A stretch of 64,000 nt of DNA, taken from assembly GCA_003991915.1 (NCBI GenBank), contig RQTK01000074.1:378472-442471 (forward strand), given 5' to 3'. The notes below the pieces were generated by a model that searched no databases, was not told where the DNA came from, and was given only the letters and a program-made list of their open reading frames with translations. This document shows positions 62,721 through 64,000 of the stretch, piece after piece; positions within the stretch are counted from its first letter, which is position 1, and every line of letters begins with the position of its first letter. Source of the DNA: Elysia chlorotica. Its lineage: Eukaryota > Mollusca > Gastropoda > Plakobranchidae. A program made the position numbers and the translations under genes.

Positions 62721-63690
62721 CTCCAAATGATAGCGGTATCCAAGGGCCAACTTTCATTATAATATTCTAGATTATTGTAGCAAGTCCAATCAGCGCCTGG
62801 CGAGTTGAAGTCAGTTGCAGGCACTTTTTGGGTTTTGTGATGCCTAGTCCGTGGGCGGTCAAATCGGTGGGTGGGTGGGATTCTTACCATTCTATTACAT
62901 CCAAGTCAGCCAACCCATGGAGATAGAGAGACAGACAGACGAACAGAGCAAGAGAGTGTGAGCAGGATCTACCCCAGTATACTATTTTAGTATTTACGTC
63001 ATAACCTCAGTTCTAATCGGTGTTCATAAATTTAACAGGCTTATTTAGCCTACATTGGCGAACAACCTCAAATGGATCCAGGTTTTTGGGAACCCCTTGG
63101 TCTTGTCTTGCGTAAGGAGAACAAAAATTGAAAAATAGCACAGCTTTTAGAGATATTAAAAGAGTACGTGTTTGGGGTAGTTGGCAGTATAACTGTAGAA
63201 GCTGCATGACTAATTTAAATGTCAGGTGGAGACATTAGTGGTGATGTAGATCTAGATCTAATCCGTGTGTGATGTTCTTTTTGTGGTGGTGTAGCAGATC
63301 TGAAGCTGGGTCTACGTTGTGGAGATCTGTTTTCACTTTGTCGTACATCTAGATCTAGATTTCGACCATTATCAGTAGGCCTAGATATGGATGGTTGATC
63401 AAGTGATTGTGTGGTTCAGGGGATTTGATTTGGGTTGCTGCTAAGTATCTTGATAATTGATTGTCTTAAACGTCTCTTTTTATCACATGCCATCGCTATA
63501 GTTCAAGTGGGTTATCACAAAGGTGGCTCAAAATTCTTTAAACAATTGGGCCAAAGGTTACCTCAGTCTGTGAGTGTGATGGAATTTCTAGAGCAACGCT
63601 CTCCAAGTTAAAGGACCTATAGATCTCAAGAGGTGTACCATGCGACAACAGGACCCCAAACGGTTCCCTGAACTTGGTCTGTCACATTAC
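62721..63690. other. Non-coding interval
   Basis: No domain-bearing exon was recognised. Short minus-strand open frames (for example 63013-63207) have no splice or homology support. It contains AGATCTAGATCT-type palindromic runs near 63248-63261 and 63350-63362. Confidence 0.45.
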
Positions 63691-63846
63691 CACGGCGGCG
63701 AATATACCCCGATTTCTGAATCTTTAGGTTTTTCTTTGATCTGCCTCGGGCAGCCTCGCGCATCCCCATGGGACTCCTATAACGACTGATAAGGCTGTCA
63801 GATGACGATTTACGGCCGTGCGCACTGACCAAGCAGGGGCAGATAA
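63691..63846 (-). CDS. Candidate upstream exon of the CAP protein (signal-peptide end and propeptide)
   Basis: An open 156-bp segment lies between a good acceptor (TTTCAACTGCTCACAG) and a GTAATG donor, phase 1 at both ends. That is exactly the phase needed by the CAP exon at 55058-55245. It begins ICPCLVSAHG, which looks like the end of a signal peptide with an SAHG cleavage region, and continues as a basic hydrophilic stretch with RGRSKK and RRR. GC content is above the flanks. No ATG lies in the exon, so the true start would be in a further exon beyond the window. Joining it to the CAP gene implies an 8.4-kb intron overlapping TONSL exons 1-3 on the other strand. That link is inference. Confidence 0.3.
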
Positions 63847-64000
63847 CTGTGAGCAGTTGAAATAGCAAAAATTGACTCTACTTCAAACTGTAGTTTAGAC
63901 ATGTTCTAATCGACGCTCATTGAATAAATTTATCTCTTAGTGTTGATCAGATCTCCTTCTTTATTCAGTTCTTTTTTGTGCAACATACGTTAAAAATCAA

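Overview
The window looks like nuclear DNA from an invertebrate animal. It is AT-rich, has small exons separated by long introns with GT..AG borders, carries very many (GA)n/(CT)n and trinucleotide microsatellites, tRNA-derived SINEs, LINE reverse-transcriptase remnants, a TIR transposon and TTAGGG-type telomeric repeats. The protein families and repeat landscape fit a lophotrochozoan, probably a mollusc such as a gastropod. That placement is inference. There is no sign of a prokaryotic, plasmid or viral segment.

Layout. 1-6.8 kb has no complete gene, but a block of about 697 bp carrying a 3'-terminal-exon-like minus-strand ORF is present twice with no difference seen (about 1246-1942 and 3988-4684). 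6936-8590 (+) is a two-exon GT31 beta-1,3-galactosyltransferase-like gene, GC-rich against its surroundings and followed by a 14-copy, 27-bp minisatellite (8778-9160). 9.2-16.2 kb is AT-rich with microsatellites and no recognisable gene. 16176-49903 (-) is a complete importin-4 gene (IPO4). I assembled 29 exons giving one frame-consistent 1073-residue protein. Its introns hold a 1.5-kb TIR element with target-site duplication, a second copy of part of it, a second candidate TIR element, SINEs and LINE fragments. 52349-55245 (-) holds six exons of a secreted CAP-superfamily protein with both CAP signatures, a hydrophobic C-terminal tail and a GC-AG intron. A possible upstream exon lies at 63691-63846. 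56278-57297 (+) holds the first three coding exons of TONSL (tonsoku-like, a replication-fork repair factor). The rest is not in the window. The TONSL first-exon region is duplicated at 60070-60586. 61.1-61.85 kb is an interstitial telomeric array, and 62201-62378 is a cluster of consecutive hairpins with no recognised family.

The genes are unrelated housekeeping or secreted functions (nuclear import, Golgi glycosylation, extracellular CAP protein, fork repair) and do not form an operon-like system. The items most worth a second look are the hairpin cluster at 62.2 kb, the duplicated TONSL 5' end, the duplicated terminal exon near the left end, the GC-AG intron, and the TIR element in IPO4 intron 27.
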